This document shows, piece after piece, positions 17,419 through 27,867 of a stretch of DNA of 64,000 bases (positions are counted from its first letter, which is position 1; every line of letters begins with the position of its first letter). Where the stretch lies: NCBI GenBank assembly GCA_905221615.1, contig CAJNDT010001269.1:979565-1043564 (forward strand), given 5' to 3'. The stretch comes from Symbiodinium sp. CCMP2592 (taxonomy: Eukaryota > Sar > Dinophyceae > Suessiales > Symbiodiniaceae). The position numbers and the translations under genes are program-made. Under the pieces are notes generated by a model that saw only the letters and a list, made by a program, of their open reading frames with translations, was not told the DNA's origin and made no database searches.

Positions 17419-18489
17419 TTCGACGCATGGCTTTTTCAGGGCTTGCACTCTGCTTACACTTTCGCACTATTGGTCGGGCATATCACGATGAGGGGGTCGT
17501 GTGTGACCTGAGCCATACGTTACGGCTCGGCTCTCTTGGCCTTCCGATTTGGGCTGGCTTGCTGCACGACATCACGCCGACTAATTACCAACATTATTCC
17601 CCGGTTCCTTATTATATTATCTTTATATATCTTAAAGGAGCCCAAAACCCTTTTCAGTGCCCTGAGTCACGTAAAGTGTGTTTAGGGTTTAGAGTTCAGC
17701 TTAAACTTCGACCGGTGTGTGATTTGGAATCCCTGTCTAATCCCACACGTAAAATGCCCTTGGACAGCTTAGAGGCAGTAAGACTTCCCAAAGACAGCCA
17801 TCACTTTCCATGTCAGACCGCCCGCGCTCGCCTGAGCCGGAAACTCTACCAACGCCGTAACTTAAGAAAACCCTAAATTTCTAAACACAATGTATGTGCT
17901 CGAGGTCCCTCTAAGCGGCACAAAGAGTCTTTTCATCGAGATTCCCACACCCCCTTCAGTCAGTCTAGGGATCCTTCAAGTTGAAGTGGTTTCCCCTTCG
18001 CAGGGGATCCATCGTTTCTCTGTTTCAGTGTTTTTTCAGGCTTCCGGCAGTTCAGCGATTGCGCTTCAAGCCCCGTAGCATGGTTACGCATGATTGTCCT
18101 GCTGTTTACCTACCTTTGAGACATGAGGGCATGGATGTTCCTACGTTGGAAGTCGGAACCACTCGTCTACTGCACTCCGTCGTGTAGCCATCTGGACAGG
18201 CACGGCCATGGGAGCTAGTCTTTTTACGGCATGACAGACAACACCGCAATTCGCTAAGACATGGCACCTTTCTGCGAAACACGTAAAACATGGGTCGGGA
18301 GAGGAAGAACAGCAACTGTACTAATGATGCTAGCAAGCATTCTCACGATAGTCGCAACAATCAAAGTTGTGGCCCCGTATCGTCCCACATGCATTTGTGC
18401 TCGAATGCCACTGTAAAACAAGGCGCCTGGAGTAGAGGAGTCTTCCTCTTGGCCTGCTTATCTTCTCCGTTCGGCGCTGTATATGGGTA

Positions 18490-18578
18490 GTTGTCAAAAT
18501 TATGGCCCCTTTATTGGGTACCCTGAATATTAGATGCCGTATAATAAGGACCCAAAAAGGGACCATAATTTTGACAAC
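18490..18578. repeat. Inverted repeat (foldback)
   Basis: GTTGTCAAAATTATGGCCCC at the left pairs with GGGACCATAATTTTGACAAC at the right, with about 40 bases between the arms. No coding content and no second copy noticed. Confidence 0.75.
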
Positions 18579-18619
18579 CGCCGCTTTGAACCTCTGAAAG
18601 CCCCAACCCCAGACCCCAG

Positions 18620-18715
18620 GATTGGAATTTCAGGTTTGGGGTTTAGGGTTTTGGTTTAGCGTTTAGGGTTTTGGTTTGGGGTTTAGGGTTTCAGGTTTGG
18701 GGTTTAGGGAACGCG
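18620..18715 (+). repeat. Degenerate TTTAGGG-type array
   Basis: Repeated GGTTTGGGGTTTAGGGTTT units with small variations. TTTAGGG is the plant/dinoflagellate-type telomere unit. This is the densest of many interstitial occurrences in the window. Confidence 0.85.
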
Positions 18716-19033
18716 AGAACAGGTGCGACACATCCAGGCGGGATTCACACAAGCCTGTGCAAACAAAAAGGAACTTCATGTCTAGGAAGGGGTTTTGTAA
18801 CCTCAAAAGATGCAATGAGGTTCCTTGCAGCTCAGAAGTTCACCTAGCCTGGTGGACTAGAGCGCTGAGAATCTCCCCAACATCTATCGCCCTAAGCACT
18901 CACCCGCTTCCCGCTATGCATTATGTATGCGTGTATGTGTGCACCTCTGTATCTATATCTGTACGAGTACATCAGCAGAATCAGAAATAGATACATAAGT
19001 CAATACCTAAATAAATAGATAAATAGCTAATAC

Positions 19034-19034
19034 G

Positions 19035-19065
<31 letters not shown>

Positions 19066-19178
19066 ATGTGTATGCTGTACATGAACGCCTCCACACACAC
19101 ATATGTATATATATATACATACATACTTTTATACATACATACATACATGCATACATACATACATACACATACACATAC

Positions 19179-19217
<39 letters not shown>

Positions 19218-19325
19218 CATACATATACATATACTTATACATGCACACACACACATATAGTATGCATATATGTGTGTATATATATATATACATATGTACA
19301 TATCCAGTACACATTGCTTTGGTTT
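19034..19325. repeat. Compound TA/CATA/TATACA microsatellite
   Basis: TA run, then CATA, then TATACA hexamer units, then TA again. ORFs over it are Tyr/Ile/His/Thr artefacts. Confidence 0.95.
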
Positions 19326-20674
19326 ATGCAGGGCATACACACGAACTGTCTTTGCACGTGTGTGCAGCTTCGTCTTTGACTTTGTCGTTGTTGCTGCTGT
19401 TGTAAACCCTGAACCCTATCTACAACTTCGAAGCACCGCAGACTGTTAGGCTCCGACCTCTCAACCCGAGCTACCGAATTCAAAACAGCCTGAACCGTAA
19501 ACCAAATCTTACAACATTCCCTAATCCTTAAGGCCCTAAACCCCGAGCCCTCGAGTCCCTGAACCCTAAACCCCACGAACCAAAGGCAACACCCCACTGT
19601 AAACGCCACTGGGGCCGAGGCTCCGAGCAGGCCTTGAGAAGCAGGAGGCGAGCCGAGGCTCAGCGAAGTCGCCGTTTTCCGTCATCTCGAATCCCCCCAA
19701 GTTGGAGCATGGGCTTAGGAGGACTAGTTCCCTTATACTTTTGCTTAAGGGCATGAGGATACTACAGTAACGTTCCAACTTTCTGGCTTCTACCGTAGGG
19801 TTTTATAGGGCTGTTGGGGTTCATGGTTTAGGGTTTCAGGTGTTAGATACCTTTAACCCAAATCCAGACTCCAAAGATGCCATAAGCCATAGACCCCTAA
19901 ATCCTACACTTCAGTGAAAGGTTTGGGCTTCAGTTGCAATGGCTTTTTTTTCGAAGGGTGAAGGTCCTGCAAGTAACTTGGGTGTGATGGCGTGTTTTTT
20001 GGCTGGTGTTCATGCCGTCCTGGTTGTCGGACTCGGACGTGTTACTGCGAAGCCTTTGGCCAATTCTTGCGCGGGCGGGGTTTAATTGTTAAACGTTCTA
20101 CTAGGGCTCTGAAAAAGGATTCCTATAAGACAAAAGCTCCACAAAACTTGTCGGAGTATGCGTGGTGGGTTCTTCTTTGAGAGCGGGGGGATCAGGCGTT
20201 CAGGGCATTGGGTTGGTGTGTATGGAAGTTTCATAAGGTTTAAAGTGTGTTGCCGGCGAATCCAAATCCCTAAACTCTAAACCGCACTAAACCCTCAACG
20301 CCCACAGGGCCTCAGGAATCCTGCGTTCTAAAGCTTAGGGTTTTCTTGCTTGAGATGGTTTCAGCGTTCTGGGGTCGCTCACAGCTGCAGACCTGCAAAA
20401 CCTTTCACTTTTTGTTATGCCATGCGGGTGCCAAAGGACTTGTGAGACTCTCCACACAGTTTTGTGTTTATCACTCGCGGTCTCGGCTGTAGCTGAAGAT
20501 GTTGAAATGACGTCTTTTCTGTTTGCTTTTTCAGCGTCTGTACGGGTGTTTCGAAAGCTTTGTTCTCCTACCTGAAAGTACCGTCTTCAGATATATATGC
20601 TAGTAGGACGTCATGAGTGTGATCAAGGGTTCGAGCTGTGGGGAACGGAGACTGGAGTGCTGTCCTGCGCGCAG

Positions 20675-20706
20675 GCAAGAAGAAAAGCAAGGAGAAGGAG
20701 AAGGAG
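20675..20706 (+). CDS. Possible Lys/Glu-rich mini-exon
   Basis: After GCGCGCAG the frame reads KKKSKEKEKE up to a GC donor candidate. Composition alone supports it. It may belong with 21204-21296, 22283-22339 and 30644-30700, which are also Glu/Lys/Ala-rich. Confidence 0.2.
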
Positions 20707-20951
20707 GCACTATGTTCGTATTGGCTGCACTTACGGTGCTACGTACTCAGCAGCATCATCAGCATCACCTTTGCCATCATCATGATCACTTACCGTCGCC
20801 ATTGCAATCTTCAGCTAATTCGTCGGCAATTATTACGATTGGGACTTCGGACGGTTTTGTGACTTGCTTCTGGCCACGAACGCCCTGAGTCTCGGAGCGT
20901 CGGCGTCTTCGCGGGATTCCCTTCAAATTGCCCCTAAAGTTTAAATGCCAG

Positions 20952-21058
20952 TACTATAGGGGCCTAAACAACCGCCACTATTTTGGCGCTCGTTGTTATA
21001 ATAGTTATAATATAATGGGCCCCAACACCCTCTTCTAACTAGTAAGGCCCTTATATTA
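20952..21058. repeat. Foldback element, family C, copy 2
   Basis: Begins CTATAGGGGCC and ends TAAGGCCCTTATATTAC. It shares the block ATAATGGGCCCCAA...CTTCTAACTAGTAAGGCCC with 7344-7450 and 30177-30284. Confidence 0.7.
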
Positions 21059-21203
21059 CAAACCCTAAAGCCGGACGCCGGAATGTTGAGAACGGTGGCC
21101 GCAAGGCTAAGCTGCCACCTTTATTTCGTGGCCCCTATATGTTTCTATATGCTATACCCCCAAAAACCGTGCTATAGTCAGTAAGACCCCGGAAAGCCTG
21201 AAA

Positions 21204-21296
21204 ATGCCAGAGTCTGACACATGGGGCGAGGCAAAGGAGAAGGAGGCCGTCGAAGCCGAAAAGGCGCCAACCGATTGCTCCTTCAAGGGAACCCTG
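21204..21296 (+). CDS. Possible exon, acidic Lys/Glu-rich protein
   Basis: Open from ATG 21204 to a strong GTATGC donor at 21297. It reads MPESDTWGEAKEKEAVEAEK, then APTDCSFKGTL. It could be a first coding exon, or an internal one starting after CCAG. No domain recognised; the low-complexity charged composition resembles the neighbouring candidates. Confidence 0.35.
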
Positions 21297-21302
21297 GTAT
21301 GC

Positions 21303-21332
21303 CTAGAGGCTCCATAGTGGTTCCTTTTGTGG

Positions 21333-21368
<36 letters not shown>

Positions 21369-21411
21369 CCTATAAGGTAACCCCCAAAAGGAACTACTAA
21401 GGAGCCTGTGG
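21303..21411. repeat. Foldback element, family B, copy 2
   Basis: GAGGCTCCATAGTGGTTCCT at the left pairs with AGGAACTACTAAGGAGCCT at the right. The centre has expanded to a TA run of about 26 bases. It matches the reverse complement of 12457-12536. Confidence 0.85.
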
Positions 21412-22282
21412 GTAGAGCCTCCGAGTACCCTTACAAAGGCCCTTATGTGTTATTCCAAGCCGAATGGAACTAACCTGCAAACTTTGGACCGGCATGGGTC
21501 TAAGATGCTGATAGCGGTAGCATGGTTCAGCCGCGGGCCTTCCCGGATTTCCGACTCGGACCGTGGTATTGAAATATGTGGGATTAGGGTCGGGTTTGGA
21601 GTTTAGGAGCTTCATTCGGTTGGGGATGCATGATCATGAAGCCATATTTCATTGCTCATGCTCCGTGGTTAGCAGTCCCAGCGGTCCTGGCAAGGCCGCT
21701 GGTGGGTAGTATGGCTCGATACGGGGCTGATTTTGCAAGCAAACTTCGGTTGGATGAGGTGTGGATAGCGTTGCTATGTTGACTGTAGTTATTCCTAATG
21801 GGAATCACGTTGCTGATGTCATCGGAGATTTGCGGGGACGGCGCCCACTGTTGTTGTCAGCTTCTTCACTTTTTTAAATGATTTGCTGACATGCAGTAGT
21901 CATGATGGTTGCCGGTTCACAGCTGATGCAGGATGCGTTCTTGGGTTCAAAAGAAAGGCTGGATATAGTCGACGTGGAGTTGAAAGGCAGCTTTTTCCTG
22001 GGTGCGTGCAATCATGGCGGGGGTGTTCCACGCTTGCTTTTTTCTGAGGGGAGTGAAAACTGGGGGTGTTTCCAAAATCTGTATGTGTGCCGAGACGAAC
22101 TCAAGTCTCTCCCCGAAGATCCAGACCCTGACCGCCCATAAGCACAGCCTTAAGCATTTTCAAACTTGAGCCTGACGCAGAGGTCTGCATATCTCACCGA
22201 ACCACACCAGAATCCCTAATAGAGATATCGTAGACATCCCAAACCTTGTCTTCAGTATAATGATCTTATCTTAACCTCCGCT

Positions 22283-22339
22283 GGTGCATTTGGGAAGGCG
22301 GAGGAGCCTGCCAAGGAAGAGGAGAAGGCGCCTGAGAGC
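22283..22339 (+). CDS. Possible Glu/Lys-rich exon
   Basis: Reads GAFGKAEEPAKEEEKAPES with an uncertain left border and a GC donor candidate. Placed here because of its composition, which is like 21204-21296. Confidence 0.2.
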
Positions 22340-22744
22340 CATTGCCTTCGCTCGCCTTTAAGTTTCTGAAGATGTAAACTGGACGGGTTGTATAGTGATC
22401 TGCCTGACAGCCGTTCCAAAAAAACGTTTTAGGGTCTAGGGTCTCGTGTGAATAAGGCTGTTTAGAGTTTTTAGGTTTGCATAAGAAGGGTTGGACGAAG
22501 GGTTATAAGAAAGGATGTCAATATACCACTCCGTAAGCATCTTATTGGGGGGTCTACAAGGGGGGCTCATAGGTTCGTAGACATGTTCGTATACGGCGGA
22601 CGGATGATCTATTAAAAGCTAGGAGCACCTTAGGTATCTTACTTGCTGGTCCTTATGGAAAGGACCTTCCTATTTCCGGTCTCGCGGAATGTCCTCGACA
22701 CTCCAGGTTTCGAGCCTCGGGTTAAGGCGTTTTGAAGCAATGTA

Positions 22745-22757
22745 GGGTTTAGGATTT
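22745..22757 (+). repeat. Target-site duplication of LINE-2 (3' side)
   Basis: GGGTTTAGGATTT is repeated exactly at 29697-29709 on the far side of LINE-2. The sequence is itself a variant of the telomere-like repeat, so the insertion went into such a motif. Confidence 0.7.
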
Positions 22758-22758
22758 T

Positions 22759-24522
22759 TTAAGGCTGCCATGCGCTCCCGACTGTACATTGCAGAAAGCG
22801 GAGTAATTCTGGCTGGCGCGTCGGCGCAGCTACCAGGTGCGATGTAAAGGCGGGGTACGCTTGAAGGAGTTGTTTTAACCCGAGAAAGTCCCTTCTGAAG
22901 TCCCTGTACTGGTTCGGGGCGGTGTGGTCCAGGTAGTGGTGGTATACTGGTAGGGCTCTCTCTACTGTTAACTCAAACCAATAGCGGCATGGGTGGCCTC
23001 TATGCTTTGATTTAGTAAATTTAACTCTATCCTTGTAGCCTGGTGAAAAGACGACGTGGTGTAGTGGGTTATTAGGCGGTTTAGCCAAGATGTCCACGAG
23101 CTGTTGAAGTTGTCGGGCAATCAAGGTCTGGGACGGAAGGGGCGGTTTACCAGCGACTTTCCATACCCGTTCGTTGGTTACGTGCGAGTAGAACGAAGCT
23201 TTTACTCCGATACATCTTCGTAAGTATCTATGGAACCAAGCATCAATGGTTTTCAGGTGTCTGTTTTCCAGAGAGAGGACCTCGAGTCCATAAAGTAGAA
23301 CTGGTACTATGCTGGCCATAAATATCGTTACTTTGGTTCTGATATTGATTCTACTGCGCCACAAGTTCTGTAGTTTGAGATACGCTACATGGCTTTTATT
23401 TTTGCGCGCTTCTATGGCGGTTTTGGTGGGATGGCTCCAGGATACTTGCGTGCCGAGATATTTAGCTTCTTCAACGTTAACTACTGGATCTCCGTTAACA
23501 TAGTGTATGTGTCCTGGGAGTGATTGGGGGTGTGTGAGCAATTCAGTTTTGGTTAATTTAAGCGATAAGCCGTACAGGGAGGACTCTACCTGAATAGCTC
23601 GAAGAAATTCTTCAGCTTGCGGTTTAGTCACAGCGATCAGTAGTGTATCGTCAGCATACTCGAGATCGTAAACTGGTTTACCAACCGACCAAGTATTTGT
23701 AGGTACACCGTGTGTGCGCAATCTAGCGTCCACATCGTGCATCAATACGGTCATAACCATTATAAATAGATATGGACTCAGAGGGCATCCTTGGCGGATG
23801 CCCGTGTGCGGTTTAGCCGTTTCTTGTGAACCCTGCATGCCAAGTGTATTGAAAGATTGTCCTGAATATAGGTCTCGAATAATATCGACGTAGTGGCGGT
23901 GTACTCCAAGGCGTTCAATGGCTATACACATCGATTCATGGTCGACCTTATCGAAAGCCATCTTCCAATCTAGTAAGACTACATGCATAGGTTGTCCTGT
24001 TTTTAGGGAGTAGTCTTGTAGTCTCCGGAGGATAAATAGAGGTTGTAGTGTGCTTCGATTTGCACGAAAGCCGTATTGTGTTTCCCGAAGTATGTGATCA
24101 TGTGCGGCTGCTAGTCGGCGTTGTAGCAGCGCTGCGTAGACTTTATATACTACATTGAGAAGGGATATCGGCCTGTATGAGGCGGGATCTGAGTCGTCCC
24201 CCTTTCCCTTAAAGATGCTAACTATATTAGCTTCTTTCCACGTGTCAGGAACTGTGCGCGTTACAAAGCAGTGATTGATAACCTTAAGGAGTTCCGCTTC
24301 TACTACGTAATCTAATAGCTTTAGAGTTTCTGCGGGCAGGCGGTCTGGTCCTGGGGCTTTGTTGCGCTTGAGGTCCTTTATCACATCCGTTAATTCCTGG
24401 GTTGTGAAAGGTAAAGGAGGGCGCGTTGGCGGTGTAGCCAGTGGCGGGGATTCTTTAAGGAGTTGTCTTTCTTCGGCGGTGACCGTGGTGGGGCCCCGAA
24501 CACCTTGTGGTTTTCCGACCAT
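22759..24522 (-). CDS. LINE-2 reverse transcriptase part of ORF2
   Basis: 587 codons from ATG 24522, but this ATG is probably internal, because the upstream frame carries the RNase H end. RT landmarks: KRNKAPGPDRLPAE, SIFKGKGDDSDPASYRPISL, TQYGFRANRST, LLDWKMAFDKVDH, TGIRQGCPLSPYLF and the catalytic YADDTLLIA at about 23646-23660. A thumb and C-terminal domain of about 250 residues follow, with no zinc knuckle that I can see. It would reverse-transcribe element RNA at a nicked target. All catalytic motifs look intact. The stop TAA abuts the 3' A tract. Confidence 0.9.
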   Translation of the reverse strand: MVGKPQGVRGPTTVTAEERQLLKESPPLATPPTRPPLPFTTQELTDVIKDLKRNKAPGPDRLPAETLKLLDYVVEAELLKVINHCFVTRTVPDTWKEANIVSIFKGKGDDSDPASYRPISLLNVVYKVYAALLQRRLAAAHDHILRETQYGFRANRSTLQPLFILRRLQDYSLKTGQPMHVVLLDWKMAFDKVDHESMCIAIERLGVHRHYVDIIRDLYSGQSFNTLGMQGSQETAKPHTGIRQGCPLSPYLFIMVMTVLMHDVDARLRTHGVPTNTWSVGKPVYDLEYADDTLLIAVTKPQAEEFLRAIQVESSLYGLSLKLTKTELLTHPQSLPGHIHYVNGDPVVNVEEAKYLGTQVSWSHPTKTAIEARKNKSHVAYLKLQNLWRSRINIRTKVTIFMASIVPVLLYGLEVLSLENRHLKTIDAWFHRYLRRCIGVKASFYSHVTNERVWKVAGKPPLPSQTLIARQLQQLVDILAKPPNNPLHHVVFSPGYKDRVKFTKSKHRGHPCRYWFELTVERALPVYHHYLDHTAPNQYRDFRRDFLGLKQLLQAYPAFTSHLVAAPTRQPELLRFLQCTVGSAWQP

Positions 24523-25124
24523 GGTACAGGGGTGCCGTTGCGTTTTAGCCTGGATTTGCGCTCTCTAAAGCCGCGTTTGAAGGTCTTAACCACCCTCCAA
24601 AGGGATGTGTGGGATTCTGCGTTGGCCTGCGAGACCTTATCCCGCAGCCATTGCCTTTTGTGTTTTCGCGCCTTTGTCTTTAGACGTTTGTATGTGTCCA
24701 CCGCCGTATTGTCGTGCGGTGCCCTTAGCCTTTTCGCCGCGTGAAGCTCCTGCGCCAGCTCGGGAGTAATCCATGGGTTGCGTGGACGTCGTGTGAGCAT
24801 TGGGATGGTCTGTTTTTCGGCCTCTAGGAGAGCGTTAACAAAGTCCTGTGGTTTTATGATAGGATCTGGTGGACGTTCGGCGGCCATTATTTCTATCTGC
24901 GCTGGTGTGTACAACGGTGTGATGGTGTGTCTGCCCCCTTGCGGTGTACTCTGATTCTTGCCTTGTTCAGCTAGCTTATCTGCGTGTTCATTACCCGCGT
25001 TTCCTGTGTGGCCCTTTACCCATTGCCAGTGAACTGATGTTTGGCGGTGTACTGCCTGGTAGATTTGTTTAGCCGTTCGGACCAGCGCTTTATGTCGTTT
25101 GGCTTTGAATTTACCTGTGACCAT
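24390..25124 (-). CDS. LINE-2 RNase H C-terminal half and linker to RT
   Basis: This frame reads TGKFKAKRHKALVRTAKQIY, then HWQWVKGHTGNAGNEHADKL, the C-terminal half of a type I RNase H with the last catalytic Asp in NEHAD. A basic linker follows (RRPRNPWITPELAQEL and onward), of the type that precedes LINE RT domains. It overlaps the endonuclease/RNase H frame near 25111-25124 and the RT frame near 24390-24522. The domain would degrade the RNA of RNA-DNA hybrids. Its position before RT is unusual. Confidence 0.8.
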   Translation of the reverse strand: MVTGKFKAKRHKALVRTAKQIYQAVHRQTSVHWQWVKGHTGNAGNEHADKLAEQGKNQSTPQGGRHTITPLYTPAQIEIMAAERPPDPIIKPQDFVNALLEAEKQTIPMLTRRPRNPWITPELAQELHAAKRLRAPHDNTAVDTYKRLKTKARKHKRQWLRDKVSQANAESHTSLWRVVKTFKRGFRERKSRLKRNGTPVPWSENHKVFGAPPRSPPKKDNSLKNPRHWLHRQRALLYLSQPRN

Positions 25125-27822
25125 GTGCGCTGCCCAGTGACTGTCGTAGTGAAATGTGACACGTTCCGGCGGTGTACTCAGAGCTAATATATAACGCTGC
25201 CTCCATCCAGGCGGTAAGTTCTCCCGTGTTGTTGCTTCCCACTGCTGCTCCTAGGTAGTTGGCGGAGTACTCATCAGTTTCGACTGGCCCACAGGCTTCT
25301 GTGGACCAGCCATCCTGATCTTCGATATAAATGCCCCACCCTGCCGGAGTAACACTAGTGCATTTGCCTCGGGATCCTGAGCCGTCTGTATACACGTCCC
25401 AGTGCGCGTTAGAATTGGAGTTGGAGGGCTCCTCCTCTTTGAGTTTTAGCTGTTGTTGTACTACGCGGTTAAAGTCCCGACGCATAATGTCGGTTACGGC
25501 GGAGTAATCATGTTTAGGGGCAGGGACATGCCTGGGCATTTTACCCGAAAGCTTAACCCTGAGTTTAAGCGTGAGAAGGTAATGATCACTGGGGAAGCCC
25601 GTATAATGATGTGCTCCGCATTTGCGCACTGATGGCAGCCATTTTCGGGAGGTGACGCATCTATCCTGACCCTGAAATCGGTAGGGGTCTACTTGCGGTT
25701 TAGCCAACGCTGCCGGTGGCAGCGTGTCTGCGCCCAGAAATTGTCTGATGTCAGCAACTATCTGAAGCTGGTCGTCTTGGAGGAGCGGTGTAGCCTGGAA
25801 TTTATCCCACACGTGTAACCATCCTAGAGGGTCCAAAATAAATTGATCCCATGAGTCTGGTGGGGGATGCTTGTCCCTGTATGTAACATGCTTAAGTATG
25901 TTAGACTGTTTAAAGCTGAGTACATCCACTGCGGCGTTACCTTGCAACAGCTGAGTGTAATAATGTCGGTTAGTTCCAGGCAACTGCTTAATAGCTTTAG
26001 CCCCTTTTCCGTAGATGTGGGGACCAAGGAAACCGTATTCCGAGATAAATCGTCCCTGCAATCGTACATTGAAATCCCCTACGATATAGTATGGCTCGGG
26101 CTGAGGGATTTTAGCAATGGCATCTTCGAGTTTTTGCCAAAATGGTGCTTTTCTTACTTCGTCATCAGATTTATCGTGTGGTGCGTAAACCCCGAAAAGG
26201 TGAACGTCGCCTGATCTACAAGCTAAGATGATTTCAAGGATTCTAGAGGAATGTTGTATGACTGTTTTGAGGTGCGGTATAATCTTGGGGGAGAGCACTG
26301 CCGTAACTCCGGACCACTTGTCCTTAGGGTTACCATTGACTATGAAGAGGTGAGCTTCAGATTGGAAGGTGTAGTAGGATTTGGAGTGTGTTTCGGTGAG
26401 GAAAAGCACTTCTAAGTGCTTTTCCTTCATAAGTTGAAGGACTTCCTGATGTTTGAAAAGTTCTGCCATACCCTGCACGTCCTGCGTACCGACTGAAAGA
26501 GTCTCACCATACGCTATGGGCGGATTAGCCAGCTTTAATTTATGGTGTAGGTCTCTTTTCCTCGGGTGGGACTGTTCTAAAACTAGTCTTCTGAAGAGTT
26601 TGGCTCTTGTTATTTTATCGCACCTTTGAGCTGCTTTCAAGGGAATCCCCTGGTTCACCGAAGGTTTACCCAAGACCTTAGGCGTTATAATTCCTCCCGA
26701 GAGCCTGCGCCATTGCCTATAAAGGCGTCTACGTTGGCACCTGGCTCTGGAACCTCGACCTTTGGGAGGATTGTTCAGGGGAAGTTGAGGTTTGCACTCT
26801 TCGTTTGTCACCGAAGTGACACCCGGCGTGCCTCGTTGAGGCGGTGCTGGACTGTTAGCGGAGGAATGTTGAATTAGTCGAATTCTGTTATGTTTGGGTT
26901 TTACTCTGCGCTTAGAGCGGAAGAGCTTTGAACCCGACGCGGTGAGAATATCAACCCTATCTCCTGTGCGCTTGGCGCGTTTAATGGATTGTAGGGCGGG
27001 GGGGGTGAAATTGGCGGAGTAGCCCGGCGTTCTCATGCCTAGCAGCGCGCTCCTAGATATCTTGATATGGCTAGCAAACAATTCTTCAATGTCCCTAGTG
27101 TTGTCTTCTTCTGAGTAGTTACCCATTTTGGTGTGCATGATTCTATTGCGTGCGCGCGCCAACAATGAAACAAAGGCGTGGCTGTACCCTCTAGCTGTTC
27201 CTATACGTAACCCTCTGAAGTTGAAACTGTTAGGCACGGTGAAACTGAAGAGGCGGTGTACTCCTTGGAGCAATGTAGTGGTGATAATACCATCCATCAA
27301 GATTATTGGGGGTGAAAGCCTATTTTCCGAGGTGTAATAAAAAACTATCAGGCAGCTAGTAGCTATATGCATGAGTGCACCGTACAGACTGCATCCCTTC
27401 TGAGGTTTATGATTACTTTTAGAACGTCGATGGTGTCTTCTCCTTATAGGTGTTCTATCCCAACCTATATCATCCTGTTTTAAAGGCGGGGTAGCCTTGT
27501 GGTATCGCACCTGGCAGTCTGAAAAAGACTTGGGAGCTTTGCACCCCGAAGCTGCTTCCCTGGCGCGGTGTAACCCCCCGAAAAGTCGAAAACTGGCTTT
27601 TCCTCGCCGGCTCAAGCTCCTTGCCCCATAGAAGAAAGTTTCAAAGGGCGGGCCATGGAGCGAGCCAGGCGGTTTAGCCAAATTACCCTGTAAAATCCGC
27701 GGCCGACTGCTAGCGAGCTGAGGTCTCGAAAAAGGCAACGTCGAGAGACCATGTTGAGAAATTTCAAAGGCAGCTCCAGCCAGCAGCCAGGGCGGTGTAG
27801 CCAGAAAAGAAGGTGGGGACAC
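25111..27822 (-). CDS. LINE-2 ORF2 start: APE-type endonuclease and RNase H N-half
   Basis: An open frame of 903 codons without a clear ATG at its left end (27822 is GTG). It begins about 45 bases after the ORF1 stop, which suggests reinitiation or recoding. The first 400 residues or so are basic and of unknown role. Endonuclease motifs follow: GTQDVQGM (family usually has Asn where Asp is), LTETH, GVYAPHD, GDFNVRL (about 26054-26080) and PSDHYLL (about 25578-25592). Then comes the RNase H start: VYTDGSGSRG (about 25383-25395) and NNTGELTAW. The YDS Asp of RNase H lies just across the frame break near 25140. The enzyme would nick target DNA for target-primed reverse transcription. Confidence 0.85.
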   Translation of the reverse strand: MSPPSFLATPPWLLAGAAFEISQHGLSTLPFSRPQLASSRPRILQGNLAKPPGSLHGPPFETFFYGARSLSRRGKASFRLFGGLHRAREAASGCKAPKSFSDCQVRYHKATPPLKQDDIGWDRTPIRRRHHRRSKSNHKPQKGCSLYGALMHIATSCLIVFYYTSENRLSPPIILMDGIITTTLLQGVHRLFSFTVPNSFNFRGLRIGTARGYSHAFVSLLARARNRIMHTKMGNYSEEDNTRDIEELFASHIKISRSALLGMRTPGYSANFTPPALQSIKRAKRTGDRVDILTASGSKLFRSKRRVKPKHNRIRLIQHSSANSPAPPQRGTPGVTSVTNEECKPQLPLNNPPKGRGSRARCQRRRLYRQWRRLSGGIITPKVLGKPSVNQGIPLKAAQRCDKITRAKLFRRLVLEQSHPRKRDLHHKLKLANPPIAYGETLSVGTQDVQGMAELFKHQEVLQLMKEKHLEVLFLTETHSKSYYTFQSEAHLFIVNGNPKDKWSGVTAVLSPKIIPHLKTVIQHSSRILEIILACRSGDVHLFGVYAPHDKSDDEVRKAPFWQKLEDAIAKIPQPEPYYIVGDFNVRLQGRFISEYGFLGPHIYGKGAKAIKQLPGTNRHYYTQLLQGNAAVDVLSFKQSNILKHVTYRDKHPPPDSWDQFILDPLGWLHVWDKFQATPLLQDDQLQIVADIRQFLGADTLPPAALAKPQVDPYRFQGQDRCVTSRKWLPSVRKCGAHHYTGFPSDHYLLTLKLRVKLSGKMPRHVPAPKHDYSAVTDIMRRDFNRVVQQQLKLKEEEPSNSNSNAHWDVYTDGSGSRGKCTSVTPAGWGIYIEDQDGWSTEACGPVETDEYSANYLGAAVGSNNTGELTAWMEAALYISSEYTAGTCHISLRQSLGSAHGHR

Positions 27823-27867
27823 CGCAGCCTCTAAAGAGGGAAGCGAGAAAACTGTGGAGGTAAACCC

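Larger units (their letters stand above)
17419..20674. other. Non-coding stretch, no gene seen
   Basis: Holds a cluster of TTTAGGG-like units (18620-18715), a hairpin (18490-18578) and a CATA/TATACA microsatellite (19034-19325). The short ORFs show no domains. Any 3' untranslated region of NAA10 would lie at its start. Confidence 0.5.

Noticed and set aside
18981-19405. ORFs rich in Tyr, Ile, His, Thr and Cys
   Set aside because: Products of the CATA/TATACA simple repeat; the same holds for 37790-38195, 38675-39118 and 48168-48590.
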